A stretch of 47,965 nt of DNA from UBA4720 sp038227135 (GCA_038227135.1 JBBRQC010000025.1:1-47965); one strand, 5' to 3'. Numbered from the stretch's first letter, positions 33,611 through 42,183 are shown. Notes: generated from the sequence alone by a model not told the origin. A program made the numbers and translations.

Positions 33611-33745
33611 TTTCGTATCAGCCTTGCTGAGTCGGATTCATCTGTTTCATCCCCTTTCGGCGCAAGGCGTTACGTCGCTTACCCGAACAAACACCGACGC
33701 ATTCTCACCGTGGCCCGAAATGTCGAAATTCTTTCACCAAACCGG

Positions 33746-33773
33746 TTGCAGAAGAGGTCCGTTTTCGTCTAAT
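33746..33773 (+). promoter_or_regulatory. Possible sigma-70-type promoter for the fimbria-like operon
   Basis: In the 247-base gap after acs, a TTGCAG -35-like box (33746-33751) and a TCTAAT -10-like box (33768-33773) are separated by 16 bases, about 85 bases before the first subunit start. The -10 matches consensus at five of six positions; the -35 is weak. The 5' leader that would follow includes a second ACCGGTT. Weak by eye; the only plausible pair I found there. Confidence 0.3.
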
Positions 33774-33857
33774 AAGAACAGTACCCAACCGATTGAAAGG
33801 ACCGGTTAAAGCCCCTATGGCACCGGCACCATCAAGACTTCCTGGAGATTAAGCAAG

Positions 33858-34400
33858 ATGAAAGCTACCCGTTCCCTTCTGGCCGCGCTGGTGCTCGGAA
33901 CCGCCATCGGCGCAAGCCAGGTCGATGCGCAAGGCTGCAGCGGCGCCAATAGCTGCGTCGGCACGAACACGGCGCAGGTGGTAGTCCCGGCGCTGGTCAA
34001 GCTCGTTATGACGTCGAACACGACTAACCTCACCGCGCCTACTGCCGACCAAATCGACCTCGGTGCGACGGTCGGAGCTGATGCAGGCCCGAACTTCACG
34101 ATCAAGGCGAACCGCAGCTGGACGCTGAATATCAAGTCCGGCAATCCAACGAACTGGACGTACGCTGGAGCTTTCGCCGGTGTGAAGCCGATCGCCGACC
34201 TGCAATGGTCGAATGCCGTGGCCGGAACGTATGCCGCGATTACCGCGAGCGACGTGCTGTTCACCTCCGGTGCCGCCTCGACCAACGGTACTGCCGCGCA
34301 GCCGTTCTTCAAGACCGTTTGGGTCTTAGGTTTCAACAACGTAGCGAATGAGCCTGGCACGTACACTCTGCCCGTCACGTTCACACTCACAGCTCCGTAA
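33858..34400 (+). CDS. Secreted fimbria-like structural subunit 1
   Basis: A 180-residue exported beta-rich protein. A signal peptide is cut near VDAQG. The mature part has a LTAPTADQIDLG segment, SWTLNIKSG, IADLQW and a C-terminal strand PGTYTLPVTFTLTAP. The two other small secreted proteins of this locus (35323-35793 and 39097-39645) share all of these landmarks, so they form one family. An early Cys pair (GCSGANSC) may form a disulfide. The layout resembles spore-coat-U/CS1-type fimbrial subunits in its terminal strand, but I cannot place it in a named family. GGAGA lies 9 bases before the ATG. The highest-level subunit would be expected to be this first gene. Confidence 0.72.
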   Translation: MKATRSLLAALVLGTAIGASQVDAQGCSGANSCVGTNTAQVVVPALVKLVMTSNTTNLTAPTADQIDLGATVGADAGPNFTIKANRSWTLNIKSGNPTNWTYAGAFAGVKPIADLQWSNAVAGTYAAITASDVLFTSGAASTNGTAAQPFFKTVWVLGFNNVANEPGTYTLPVTFTLTAP

Positions 34401-34402
34401 CA

Positions 34403-35293
34403 ATGACAGTATCTCGCTCTCACCCGTTCCTCGGGACTGGTGAAGAGCGCAGAGGGCGAGTGCGGAGATCCGTACTCGCCCTTTGCGCTGTTGGAGTGGT
34501 GGTCTCGCACCGCGCGTCAGCGCAGTTGCTCGTAGATCCGCTCGAGCTAACACTGCTCACGGCAGGCAGCAATCGCGTGTCTGGAAGCTTCTCGCTCTCG
34601 AACACGTCGGATGCCGTGGTGCAGGCGACGATCACGCGCCAGGACTGGGACCGCGCTGAGAACGGCGACAACCGCTTTCTCCCCGCAGGCACCAGTGGCG
34701 GATCGTGCGGCACGATTCTGAGCGCCTCACCGCTCTCGATTCGAGTCGAGCCTCACACATCCCGGATAATTCGCGTCGGTGTGCAGAACGCGGCAGCGTT
34801 GACCAAGGAATGCTGGGACATCTTTTTCGTAGAGGAAATTCCGCAGCGCGCCGCGGTCAAGGGCAACTCGCTCCAGTATATCTTTCGGACCGGTGTGAAA
34901 GTGTATGTCGCGCCCCCGGGACTCGGGCGGGATGCGGCTGTCGAAAACATGGGCATCGAAGACGCACCCGTAATGGCGTCCGCCTCGAAGCTCCCAGGCA
35001 AACTAACCGTCAACACCACGCCTCCAGTCACCAAACGCCAGATCTCCATTCGCTTCCACAACACCGGCGCGATGCACTTGCTCGCCAAGGGGCGCCTCGA
35101 GTTTCGTCGACTCGACAACACGCTCGCGACGGAGGTCCCGATCACCGAATTCCCCACGCTTCCCGGCTCGGTGCGGAAAGTGATGGTGGACGTACCGGCT
35201 GGCCTGACCCCGGGAGACTACGTAGTTCTTGCCCTCATCGACTTCGGCGGCGCCGAACTCGTAGCGGGCCAGATCGACTACCAGGCGAAGTAG
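34403..35293 (+). CDS. PapD-like periplasmic chaperone
   Basis: A 296-residue exported protein with two Ig-like domains. After a signal peptide ending RASAQ, domain 1 begins LLVDPLELTLLTAGSN and carries GSFSLSNTSD, the start of the chaperone G1-like fold. It continues to IRVGVQ and FFVEEIPQ. Domain 2 has ISIRFHNTGAMHLLAKGRLEF and PGSVRKVMVDVP. This is the shape of fimbrial chaperones that donate a strand to subunits. ATG 34403 is 2 bases after the subunit-1 stop. GTG 34460, with AGAGGG upstream, gives a cleaner signal peptide (MRRSVLALC...). Both are compatible with a long hairpin that covers 34446-34489. Confidence 0.72.
   Translation: MTVSRSHPFLGTGEERRGRVRRSVLALCAVGVVVSHRASAQLLVDPLELTLLTAGSNRVSGSFSLSNTSDAVVQATITRQDWDRAENGDNRFLPAGTSGGSCGTILSASPLSIRVEPHTSRIIRVGVQNAAALTKECWDIFFVEEIPQRAAVKGNSLQYIFRTGVKVYVAPPGLGRDAAVENMGIEDAPVMASASKLPGKLTVNTTPPVTKRQISIRFHNTGAMHLLAKGRLEFRRLDNTLATEVPITEFPTLPGSVRKVMVDVPAGLTPGDYVVLALIDFGGAELVAGQIDYQAK
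34446..34489 (+). promoter_or_regulatory. Long RNA hairpin between subunit 1 and the chaperone
   Basis: The arms 34446-34461 and 34474-34489 pair at all 16 positions (one as G-U). Inside them G34462-T34473 and CGGA/TCCG continue the stem, leaving an AGAT loop. The result is about 20 pairs in 44 bases. It starts 46 bases after the subunit-1 stop and spans the alternative GTG start (34460) and its AGAGGG. No T tract follows. Position suggests control of subunit-to-chaperone stoichiometry by RNA processing, attenuation or start-site masking. Confidence 0.6.
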
Positions 35294-35322
35294 GCCAGGT
35301 GCTTCCGCCCGCGCGTGGACTC

Positions 35323-35793
35323 ATGAGCGTCAGCGCCAGCGGGGCGGTTCTCCTTGCGCTGGTTCTATTCGCATCTCCGCTCGCGGCGCAGAAGACCACA
35401 CTCACTCTCGCCAACGCGACGGTCACCTTTCCGGCTCCGACGGCGGCGGATTACATAAATGGGTACGTCGATGCCGCGACCGGGGTGACGTTCACCTTGA
35501 GCGGGGCAGGCCCCGCTGGCTCACGCACGACGACGGTCTTCATTCGAGCGACGTCGGCGTCGTTGGGCGGAGGCAAGGCCCTCGCAGATCTCAATTGGCG
35601 TCGCTCCGACCTCGCAACCTGGAATGTCATTACAGGCACGGACGCTCAGATCGAACAGCGGGTGCTGGTCAAAGGCGGACTCAACGATCCGTGGAGCAAC
35701 ACGATCTTTTTCCGCATGCTTCTGACCTGGACGACGGACGCTCCCGCGACGTACACCGCGAACTACGTGATCACGCTCACCCAGACGCCGTGA
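35323..35793 (+). CDS. Secreted fimbria-like structural subunit 2
   Basis: A 156-residue exported protein with a signal peptide cut after SPLAA-Q. Family landmarks are VTFPAPTAADYINGYV, FTLSGAG, ALADLNW and the C-terminal strand ATYTANYVITLTQTP, matching subunits 1 and 3. It lacks the N-terminal cysteine pair of subunit 1. I chose ATG 35323 because the signal peptide begins there; the frame is open upstream through the chaperone gene. Its TGA overlaps the GTG of the barrel gene (GTGA), coupling it to that protein. Confidence 0.68.
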   Translation: MSVSASGAVLLALVLFASPLAAQKTTLTLANATVTFPAPTAADYINGYVDAATGVTFTLSGAGPAGSRTTTVFIRATSASLGGGKALADLNWRRSDLATWNVITGTDAQIEQRVLVKGGLNDPWSNTIFFRMLLTWTTDAPATYTANYVITLTQTP

Positions 35794-38648
35794 TTATCGT
35801 CGGCCCCCGCATCCTTCCGGTTGTTCTCGCCCTGGCCGGCGCTGTCGCCTCGGCTGCTGCGCAATCGACCGGAGGTAGCGCTCCGAGCGGCGAGGTGCGT
35901 TCCGCAGCCCAGACGGCCGAGCGCGGACCAATGGCCGACTCCGCGCCGCGAGACATTGAAATCACACTCCCATCCGTTACTGCTTCGGGCGCGCCTCGCA
36001 GCTATCAGGTGGTCTCGATCCCAATCCCCGACGCGCTTGCCCACTCGGCAGATGTTGAGCTGGAGATCGTTGCGCGCTCTGAATTTGTCGTGCTCGGTCC
36101 GCGCACCCGTTTGCTTTCCCCCTCGGGGAAAAAACGTGTCGGCGTCACGATCGGAATTCCGGCGAGTGCGCTGGCTGGCCGCTTGATCGCCGCCGAAGCG
36201 CGCTTTTCCGCGCCAGGCTCGGCTACACTTGTCGTCCCAGTCGAGATCGATGTCGCTCAGGTGCGGCAGATCGCGTTGCGCCCGGGCACCGCTCCCATCA
36301 ATGCTCAGGCAGGCAATGATGTGATCATTCCGTTCGCGATCGTCAACTCGGGAAACGTCAGAGAGAAAATAAAAGTCGATCTCGGTCTGCCGGACGGCTG
36401 GTCGTCGAGAAAATCGCGCGACACCTGGATCACGCTGGGGCCGGGCGAGACGATCAAGAAGAGAGTGAGGCTCATGGTGCCGCCGTTATCGAGCACGGGC
36501 TCGTCGTTCGTTCGTATCGTCATTCGCGATGGCGATGCAATCCTCGGCGACGAGACGAAGACGGTCGAAGTCTTCAACTCAGGGTCAATTGGGCGCCAGG
36601 CAGGTCCGCTATTGATGTCGTCCATCTCGCACGCGAGCGATGAAAACGGGCGGCCGAACACACTCGTCAATCTCAGTGCGACGGGCGCGTTATTCGATTC
36701 CGTGCGCATAGACGCGCGAATGTCGCAAAGCTCCGCGTTGGGCGGCGCCGCGAGCAGCGCATTCGCTCACCTCGGGGCGTTTCAGTCTGCCGCATCGGTC
36801 TCGCTGTCTTCTCCGGCCGGCCAGCTCAACCTCGGCAATACCGGAGCATCCTTCTCGGATCTGACTGGACTGTATCCCTACGGCCAGGGTGCGCTCCTCC
36901 ATCTGCAGCATCCCGACTGGTCATTCATCGGGCTGGGCGCTGCGTCGGTGGCCCAGTCGGGCGCCGGCAGGCGCAAGCCAATGGTCGGGATGCGCGGAGA
37001 GCATCGTTTCGGCGAGGTGCAGCTGAGCACGTCGGCTTCCCATCTCGCAGACACAGGCCCATCTCCACGGCGCCTCGACGCGATCGGCTTCGGTGCTGCG
37101 GTGCCCTCGATCTTGGGGAGCACGTTCAAGGCCGAGATCGCCGAGCGTCGATTCGAGGGTGGCAGTGGATTCGGATGGTCTAGCGCGCTGATGAGAATGG
37201 GAGGCGAGAGCAACGAGGAGCTGCGCGTGACACACGCTCCCGGCGGAAGCGACGCGTTCGCCCGCGCGACCAACGAGATCGTCGCCAACATGTCGGAGCG
37301 GCTGACTTCGCGCGCCGCGATGAGTGCGAGCGCCTGGCGGACAACTGATGCGACGTCAGTGTTCAGCGGGATCGCGGCGAACGGCATTTCTCTCAGGCCG
37401 CAATACGCCATTCACGGAGCAACGACGCTGGCGATCGAAGCTCGCTCATATGTGTTCGACGCGACTTCGCGGCCCACCGCAAACAACACGGGGGGCGGAT
37501 TCGGCAATCGGGAACAGCAGCTCGGGCTAAGCCTCTCCACTTACGTCCGCCAGTATTATCTCAACAGCTCTGCGTACATGGGCAACGTGACCCGCACCGT
37601 ATCGCCGGTCGGCCAGGCCTTGGTCACCGACCGCTCGCCGCGAAATTACTGGACGACGAACGCGGGCTGGTCCGGCATCGGGGGCGCCCTCGAGGTGCAG
37701 ACGCGGATCGAGCAGACGCGTGACCGTGGCGGATTCGTAAACCAGCAGTCGATGTTCGGCGTACGCGGCGAGCAGGTCGTTCTTCCGTGGCTTGGCGGAT
37801 TGCGGGCCGAAGGAGAGCTGCAGCGGGTCGCCGGTTTCGGCGACGAACAATCCTCGATCGTGCGGGCAGGCTTCGCGATTCCAATCGTGAATGGTCTTGC
37901 CTTGAGGGTCGACGCCGAGCGCAATTCGATTTTTCACTCGTTGAGTGGTCATGTTCCCTGGATTCTCGGAATGCGTTTCGAGCACGCGCTGAGCGTGCCA
38001 ATGCTGCGCACACCCGGAACTTCCGGATACGTATACGAAGACCTCAATGGAAATCAGCGTCGCGATCCAGGCGAGCCTGGCGTGCCCGGTGCAATCGTTC
38101 GACGCGGCAGCGAGTCGGCGGTCGCCGACGCCAATGGCAGATACCGGGTAGCAGGCGATCCCCGACAAACGATATCGATCGACGAAGGGTCGCTGCCCGA
38201 TGGGTGGATCGCGAGCGGAGCTACTGACGGAGATCTGAGCCTTTCACTTTCGACATCCGCGACAGTTGAGCTCGTGGTCGCCCCACGCTCTGGCATCTCC
38301 GAGGTCAAGGTCGATCTCAACAAGGCGCAGGTGATCGCGCGGGACAGTGCGGGTCGCGAATGGTCGGCGAGAATGGCTGGACCCACCACGGCGACTTTCG
38401 AGTCCCTTCCGACAGGCACTTATATACTCATGTTCGATCTTTCCGAGCTGAGCGAGCCGCTGGTTCCGAGAGCGCCCGTTCCGGTACTCGTGGTGAGCGG
38501 AAAAGACTCCAAGGCTGTCACGGTTACGCTCGATCCACGACCAATTCGCATCTGGAAAGGGTCGGGATCTCATGGAAGCGAGGCGCCGAAGAACAACGCG
38601 CCCGCTGCTGAGAAGACGACGCTACCTCCAGTGCCGCCGCGCTCATGA
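35790..38648 (+). CDS. Large predicted outer-membrane barrel with Ig-like and SdrD-B-like domains (usher-like candidate)
   Basis: A 952-residue exported protein starting at GTG 35790, overlapping the previous stop. Residues about 1-25 are a signal peptide ending ASAAAQ. Two Ig-like domains follow (about 48-160 and 165-265); the second, with VIIPFAIVNSGNVREKIKVD, resembles NEW3/CARDB modules. Residues about 285-740 alternate hydrophobic and polar residues with many Ser/Gly turns, as in a transmembrane beta-barrel. At about 745 comes GYVYEDLNGNQRRDPGEPGV, a calcium-binding SdrD-B-like module, then another beta domain and a Pro/Ala tail. No PapC-type motif was seen. The locus suggests a secretion pore for the subunits; this is inference. 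Confidence 0.6.
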   Translation: MIIVGPRILPVVLALAGAVASAAAQSTGGSAPSGEVRSAAQTAERGPMADSAPRDIEITLPSVTASGAPRSYQVVSIPIPDALAHSADVELEIVARSEFVVLGPRTRLLSPSGKKRVGVTIGIPASALAGRLIAAEARFSAPGSATLVVPVEIDVAQVRQIALRPGTAPINAQAGNDVIIPFAIVNSGNVREKIKVDLGLPDGWSSRKSRDTWITLGPGETIKKRVRLMVPPLSSTGSSFVRIVIRDGDAILGDETKTVEVFNSGSIGRQAGPLLMSSISHASDENGRPNTLVNLSATGALFDSVRIDARMSQSSALGGAASSAFAHLGAFQSAASVSLSSPAGQLNLGNTGASFSDLTGLYPYGQGALLHLQHPDWSFIGLGAASVAQSGAGRRKPMVGMRGEHRFGEVQLSTSASHLADTGPSPRRLDAIGFGAAVPSILGSTFKAEIAERRFEGGSGFGWSSALMRMGGESNEELRVTHAPGGSDAFARATNEIVANMSERLTSRAAMSASAWRTTDATSVFSGIAANGISLRPQYAIHGATTLAIEARSYVFDATSRPTANNTGGGFGNREQQLGLSLSTYVRQYYLNSSAYMGNVTRTVSPVGQALVTDRSPRNYWTTNAGWSGIGGALEVQTRIEQTRDRGGFVNQQSMFGVRGEQVVLPWLGGLRAEGELQRVAGFGDEQSSIVRAGFAIPIVNGLALRVDAERNSIFHSLSGHVPWILGMRFEHALSVPMLRTPGTSGYVYEDLNGNQRRDPGEPGVPGAIVRRGSESAVADANGRYRVAGDPRQTISIDEGSLPDGWIASGATDGDLSLSLSTSATVELVVAPRSGISEVKVDLNKAQVIARDSAGREWSARMAGPTTATFESLPTGTYILMFDLSELSEPLVPRAPVPVLVVSGKDSKAVTVTLDPRPIRIWKGSGSHGSEAPKNNAPAAEKTTLPPVPPRS

Positions 38649-39100
38649 GACGCGCGAGGATGTCAGGTCTGAGAGCGATCGCCGCCGGCCTCACTGTAAC
38701 GGGCATTTTCCTCACCTCGGCCTGTCTCCAGTCGACTGCCCCGCAGCCTTCGGCGCTCCAGCTCAGTGGCGCCTGGAGGTACACTGGAGTCCAGACCGCA
38801 CCGGTCAGACAGACACTCACCGGTACTCTCGCGATCGCGCGCGAATCAGGCACGAGCTTTCAGGGCCGACTCGATCTCGTTGCGACAAACGAGCAGACAG
38901 GACAAGGCACGGTGCTCGGCGGTCTGGTGAGCGGATCCGCGAGTGGCACCGACGTGATCGATTTTGACGCCGACGTGGACGTTGTCCGACGTCACGTTGG
39001 ACAGATCGTGGCCGACACTATTACCGGAACCTGGATCGGCTCCGCACCGGATGGCACAATGTCTTCCGGTACCTTTAGAGTAGAACGGGAGCCGAGATGA
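38645..39100 (+). CDS. Small lipoprotein of the fimbria-like locus
   Basis: A 151-residue lipoprotein with lipobox LTSAC (Cys27). The mature part is beta-rich: LSGAWRYTGVQTAPV, LTGTLAIARESGTSFQGRLD, VIDFDADVDVV and GTWIGSAPDGTMSSGTFRVE, like a small lipocalin-type barrel. I do not recognise the family. The ATG overlaps the barrel gene's stop by 4 bases and its own TGA overlaps the next start in the same way, so it is an integral part of the operon. A periplasmic anchor or barrel-assembly partner are possible roles. Confidence 0.68.
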   Translation: MRRARMSGLRAIAAGLTVTGIFLTSACLQSTAPQPSALQLSGAWRYTGVQTAPVRQTLTGTLAIARESGTSFQGRLDLVATNEQTGQGTVLGGLVSGSASGTDVIDFDADVDVVRRHVGQIVADTITGTWIGSAPDGTMSSGTFRVEREPR

Positions 39101-39645
39101 GACGTACTGGATACTGCGCAGCGCTGGTGACGTTCGCCTGGTTTGCCACTGCCATCTCTTCGACGGCAGGTGCGCAGTGTACCACCCTCTCCGGAACACC
39201 GCAAAGCTGCAACCAGCCGGGCAGCGTCTCGATGACCGCTGGTCGCGTGGTGAGGTTGCAGATGAGCGCAGGCTCTACGACGCTCACTCCGCCGACACCG
39301 GCCGACTTCGACGCAGGGTTGAACGCCACGACGGGGCCTACACTCACCGTCAGCGCGAATGCCGCATGGACACTGCAGGTTCGCGCCTCGGCTGCCTTAT
39401 GGACGGCGACTAACACTTCGCCTGGCGCGCCAGCGCGAACGACCAAGCCGGCCGCCGATTTGACGTGGAGCACCGTATCGGGCGGGCCTTTCAACCCGCT
39501 GACTACCACCGACGTGCTGCTCGTGGGAGGGGTTGCGACCGCTAGTGCCGCTACCACGGTGTACTTTTGGACGATCTACCGCTGGACGCTCGATACCCCG
39601 GGGAACTACAGTCTTGCGGTCATACTGACGCTGACGTCGCCCTGA
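39097..39645 (+). CDS. Secreted fimbria-like structural subunit 3
   Basis: A 182-residue exported protein, signal peptide cut near TAGAQ. It carries the early Cys pair (CTTLSGTPQSC), LTPPTPADFDAGL, AAWTLQVRAS, AADLTW and the terminal strand GNYSLAVILTLTSP. These match subunits 1 and 2, and the Cys pair matches subunit 1 more closely. The ATG overlaps the lipoprotein stop (ATGA), and the operon ends here. A tip or minor subunit is plausible from the gene order. Confidence 0.7.
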   Translation: MRRTGYCAALVTFAWFATAISSTAGAQCTTLSGTPQSCNQPGSVSMTAGRVVRLQMSAGSTTLTPPTPADFDAGLNATTGPTLTVSANAAWTLQVRASAALWTATNTSPGAPARTTKPAADLTWSTVSGGPFNPLTTTDVLLVGGVATASAATTVYFWTIYRWTLDTPGNYSLAVILTLTSP

Positions 39646-39651
39646 GGAAAC

Positions 39652-39682
39652 GCGAGCGAATACCACCGTCAGTTGCGCTCGC
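39652..39682 (+). terminator. Possible weak terminator hairpin
   Basis: A 7-bp inverted repeat (GCGAGCG and CGCTCGC) with a 17-base loop starts 6 bases after the operon's last stop and lies between convergent genes. The long loop and lack of a strong T tract make it tentative. Confidence 0.25.
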
Positions 39683-39696
39683 ACACTTTAGCGCGA

Positions 39697-40944
39697 TCAG
39701 CTCCCCGGAAGTTGCGCCCACGATCCACGCTGGACTGATATCTTGCTCGAGGGCTGTCTAGCGAGGGCCTCATCATAGTGGAATTTCCCTCCCCCCGTCG
39801 CGTAATAAATGGACGCGATCACGGCGCCGTAGAAATCGCCGGCACCGATCTCGTACACGACGTGATTGGGCGCGTACACGGAGTAATAGGAAGCGAGTCC
39901 TCCCGAGCTTAATGACCACGATGCGGGAGTCGCGGAGGTACCACACGATGCGAATGAGAGTTCAGTTGCGTTGGCTGATAGGTTGCTGATGGTACCACCA
40001 CCTCCAGCATTGAGCGAGTCACGAAGATAGACGCTCGCGTGCGGATTGCCGGGGAACACCAGCTTCGAGTTTCCCGTCAGCACGACCGAGCTGAAGAAAT
40101 ACGAGGTGTCGGTGAGCGTCAGAGTGGCTCCGCCTGAAACCGTCACCACGCCGTTCGACGAGCTGTAGTTAATACCCGGACCAGTCGGGACCTTCGCCGT
40201 CGGCGTGAACCCGCCGGCCGGACACGGAAGTATGTCCAAGGGAGTCTGCGCGGTCGCCCCGGATACGGCGCCGCCGGTAACCACGCCGTTTGGTCCAAAC
40301 GTGATCGCTCCAGTTGCTGCAGCACCTCCTTTCACCGTTGTCTCGGTGACATTCATATCGCCGTTCGTCCAGAGATTGGCCATGGTGTCCGCTGTCGCGA
40401 CGGTGTACGGCGCCACATCCGAGTCGAAGGCGTCAAGAACACCCCCGTTGGTGAGATACAAAATCCCCTCGGTGCGTACCGCGTATTTGAAAATCGGCAC
40501 TCCGCCCGCTGCCCCAACGATCGTTATGATGTCGGCAGTGGGATCCGTGCGCCTTCCTTGAACGACCACACTGTATTCCTGGAGCCCGCCCTCATCCACC
40601 CGATGGATCAAGGTCCGGTATGCAGCATTATTCGGAAGATTTTGCCAGCCGAGATCCAGACTGTCGCCGGGCTTTAGCGCGCTCACGGCCGCTTGCGGCC
40701 AGGCACCAAACGTCTGACGGAGACCGGCTTCCGCCGCGTACATAGCCAGCGTCGACTCACGCGTCGCGCGAGATGCGCGACGCTCGTCGGAGGCTGTGGT
40801 GAGAGCGACCACTACGATCAGGCTCATGATTGTGACTCCGAAGATCACAGTCGGAAGGACGAAGCCCCTTCGATTCGCTCGTGTCAAAGCCTCGTGGCGC
40901 ATTATGGCCATTTCTTCCTCACTCGCAGTTGATCTGTGTGTCAT
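39697..40944 (-). CDS. PilX-like type IV pilus assembly protein with large C-terminal domain
   Basis: A 415-residue protein with the N-terminal segment of PilX minor pilins: RRGFVLPTVIFGVTIMSLIVVV, a hydrophobic helix, then RASRATRESTLAMYAAEAGL. It is about twice the usual PilX length. The extra C-terminal 200 residues are Gly/Ser/Thr-rich and beta-helical in look, ending with VVYEIGAGDFYGAVIAS and GGKFHYDEAL, which match the DUF7305-like domain seen in some pilus-associated proteins. It starts 10 bases downstream of the PilW stop. The extra domain could be surface exposed on a pilus tip. Confidence 0.72.
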   Translation of the reverse strand: MTHRSTASEEEMAIMRHEALTRANRRGFVLPTVIFGVTIMSLIVVVALTTASDERRASRATRESTLAMYAAEAGLRQTFGAWPQAAVSALKPGDSLDLGWQNLPNNAAYRTLIHRVDEGGLQEYSVVVQGRRTDPTADIITIVGAAGGVPIFKYAVRTEGILYLTNGGVLDAFDSDVAPYTVATADTMANLWTNGDMNVTETTVKGGAAATGAITFGPNGVVTGGAVSGATAQTPLDILPCPAGGFTPTAKVPTGPGINYSSSNGVVTVSGGATLTLTDTSYFFSSVVLTGNSKLVFPGNPHASVYLRDSLNAGGGGTISNLSANATELSFASCGTSATPASWSLSSGGLASYYSVYAPNHVVYEIGAGDFYGAVIASIYYATGGGKFHYDEALARQPSSKISVQRGSWAQLPGS

Positions 40945-40954
40945 GCCAGGCAGA

Positions 40955-41803
40955 CTAACGGCGGACGGCGACTCTGGTTGTCAGCGAATCGCCCTGGTAG
41001 GCGTAAGTGGTTCCCACGTACGTGTTCTTGAAGCTCTCTGTGCGAAGTGTGAACGCCACGCTTCCGACACTGGCAGGATTTGTCGTCACCGCTCCGAGAG
41101 TGTCGTGGTAGGCAAACGCGAGCCCGTTCGACGGAGGCGACACGAGCGGACCTGTCAGCTGCTCAAACGATGCAGCGGCACCGATTTTCCGCCCAAGCCA
41201 CCAGCGATTATTCAGCTGATACTCGCCGTATTCAACCCGGCGGAACCCGCGGAACGGCGCGCCAACCTTTATGTAGGATGTGTCGGTCTTCGAGCCGATA
41301 GCGAATTCAACGACGATATCCGGAGCACGCGCGCCGGGCCAGCCGCACGCTGTGACGCCCATAGCCGCGGGAGTTCCTACAGCGGTGATCTTGAGTGCAG
41401 TCCACTTGTCGCGTCCGAGCTGGTAGACGAGCGCACTGTCATCGGTGCCAGCGAGAACATTTCCACCTGTTTGCCAGAGGCCGTAACGCGCAAGCAGGGG
41501 ATGCTTGGCGCAGATTATACCAAGGCTGCGAGGAGAGCGAAGCGCGACACTATTGGCGCCCATTGAACCCAGTACGCTCCCTCCCACTACTGACTGTCTG
41601 AGATCCCACGCGAGCAGCGCCGAGGCTTCGCGCGCGGTTTCGCGGATGTCGATTATCTCCCTCTGCTTTCTATAACCCCTTCCCTGCGCGGTCATCATTT
41701 GTACGAAGCCGGTGAGCACAAACATGCCGACGACGAGACCTACCAGAAGCTCGACCAGAGTGAAGCCAGGACGAGCGCCGCGTGCACGATGTCTCATTGT
41801 CAT
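40955..41803 (-). CDS. PilW-like type IV pilus minor pilin
   Basis: A 282-residue minor pilin with a class III signal: ARPGFTLVELLVGLVVGMFV, cut by the prepilin peptidase after the Gly before Phe-Thr-Leu, with Glu at position 5. The head is beta-rich and includes a LRQSVVGGSVLGSM segment typical of PilW. The start overlaps the end of the pilV gene by 4 bases. Confidence 0.8.
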   Translation of the reverse strand: MTMRHRARGARPGFTLVELLVGLVVGMFVLTGFVQMMTAQGRGYRKQREIIDIRETAREASALLAWDLRQSVVGGSVLGSMGANSVALRSPRSLGIICAKHPLLARYGLWQTGGNVLAGTDDSALVYQLGRDKWTALKITAVGTPAAMGVTACGWPGARAPDIVVEFAIGSKTDTSYIKVGAPFRGFRRVEYGEYQLNNRWWLGRKIGAAASFEQLTGPLVSPPSNGLAFAYHDTLGAVTTNPASVGSVAFTLRTESFKNTYVGTTYAYQGDSLTTRVAVRR

Positions 41804-42183
41804 CGGATTTCGTTCTTCGCCAGGAAAAGCGTGACGGTATCCTGGTACACAGTCGTCACGCTTGCCTGTCCCCGCCGCTGCACGATGATGTCAACTTTCT
41901 GCGAGTTGGGATTAACCGTGCTGACGGTCCAACTGACTGGTCGTCCGCGAATGGTCGAAGACCCGCTCGCAACGTGGTTCCATCCCACGCCGACGAGGCT
42001 ATCCGCGACTTGCTGCACATCTGCGGAGTATTGTAGGTCCTGTCGCGCCTTATTCATCTGGCTGAGCCCAAGAGTAGCAGCACCCGCAAGACTCATGATC
42101 GCCACCGCGAGAAGCGACATTGCAATCATTACTTCGATCAGGGAGAACCCCCTGTTCTTGTCTGACACTATTAGGGATTTCAT
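41800..42183 (-). CDS. PilV-like type IV pilus minor pilin
   Basis: A 127-residue minor pilin with the class III signal NRGFSLIEVMIAMSLLAVA and Glu at mature position 5. The remainder is a short alpha-beta roll (SLAGAATLGLSQMNKARQDLQ). I chose ATG 42183, which overlaps the fimT stop by 4 bases; the frame is open upstream but only through fimT. It is in the same operon as PilW, PilX and FimT. Confidence 0.8.
   Translation of the reverse strand: MKSLIVSDKNRGFSLIEVMIAMSLLAVAIMSLAGAATLGLSQMNKARQDLQYSADVQQVADSLVGVGWNHVASGSSTIRGRPVSWTVSTVNPNSQKVDIIVQRRGQASVTTVYQDTVTLFLAKNEIR

Noticed and set aside
33611..33857. Possible riboswitch or small RNA in the leader of the fimbria-like operon (two ACCGGTT copies, AAAGCC-like stretch).
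   Set aside because: I could not align it to the c-di-GMP-I or any other riboswitch consensus by eye; the two repeats alone are too short.
34705..35322. Upstream extension of subunit 2 to 34705, giving 362 residues.
   Set aside because: It is the chaperone gene in another register and the signal peptide begins only at 35323.
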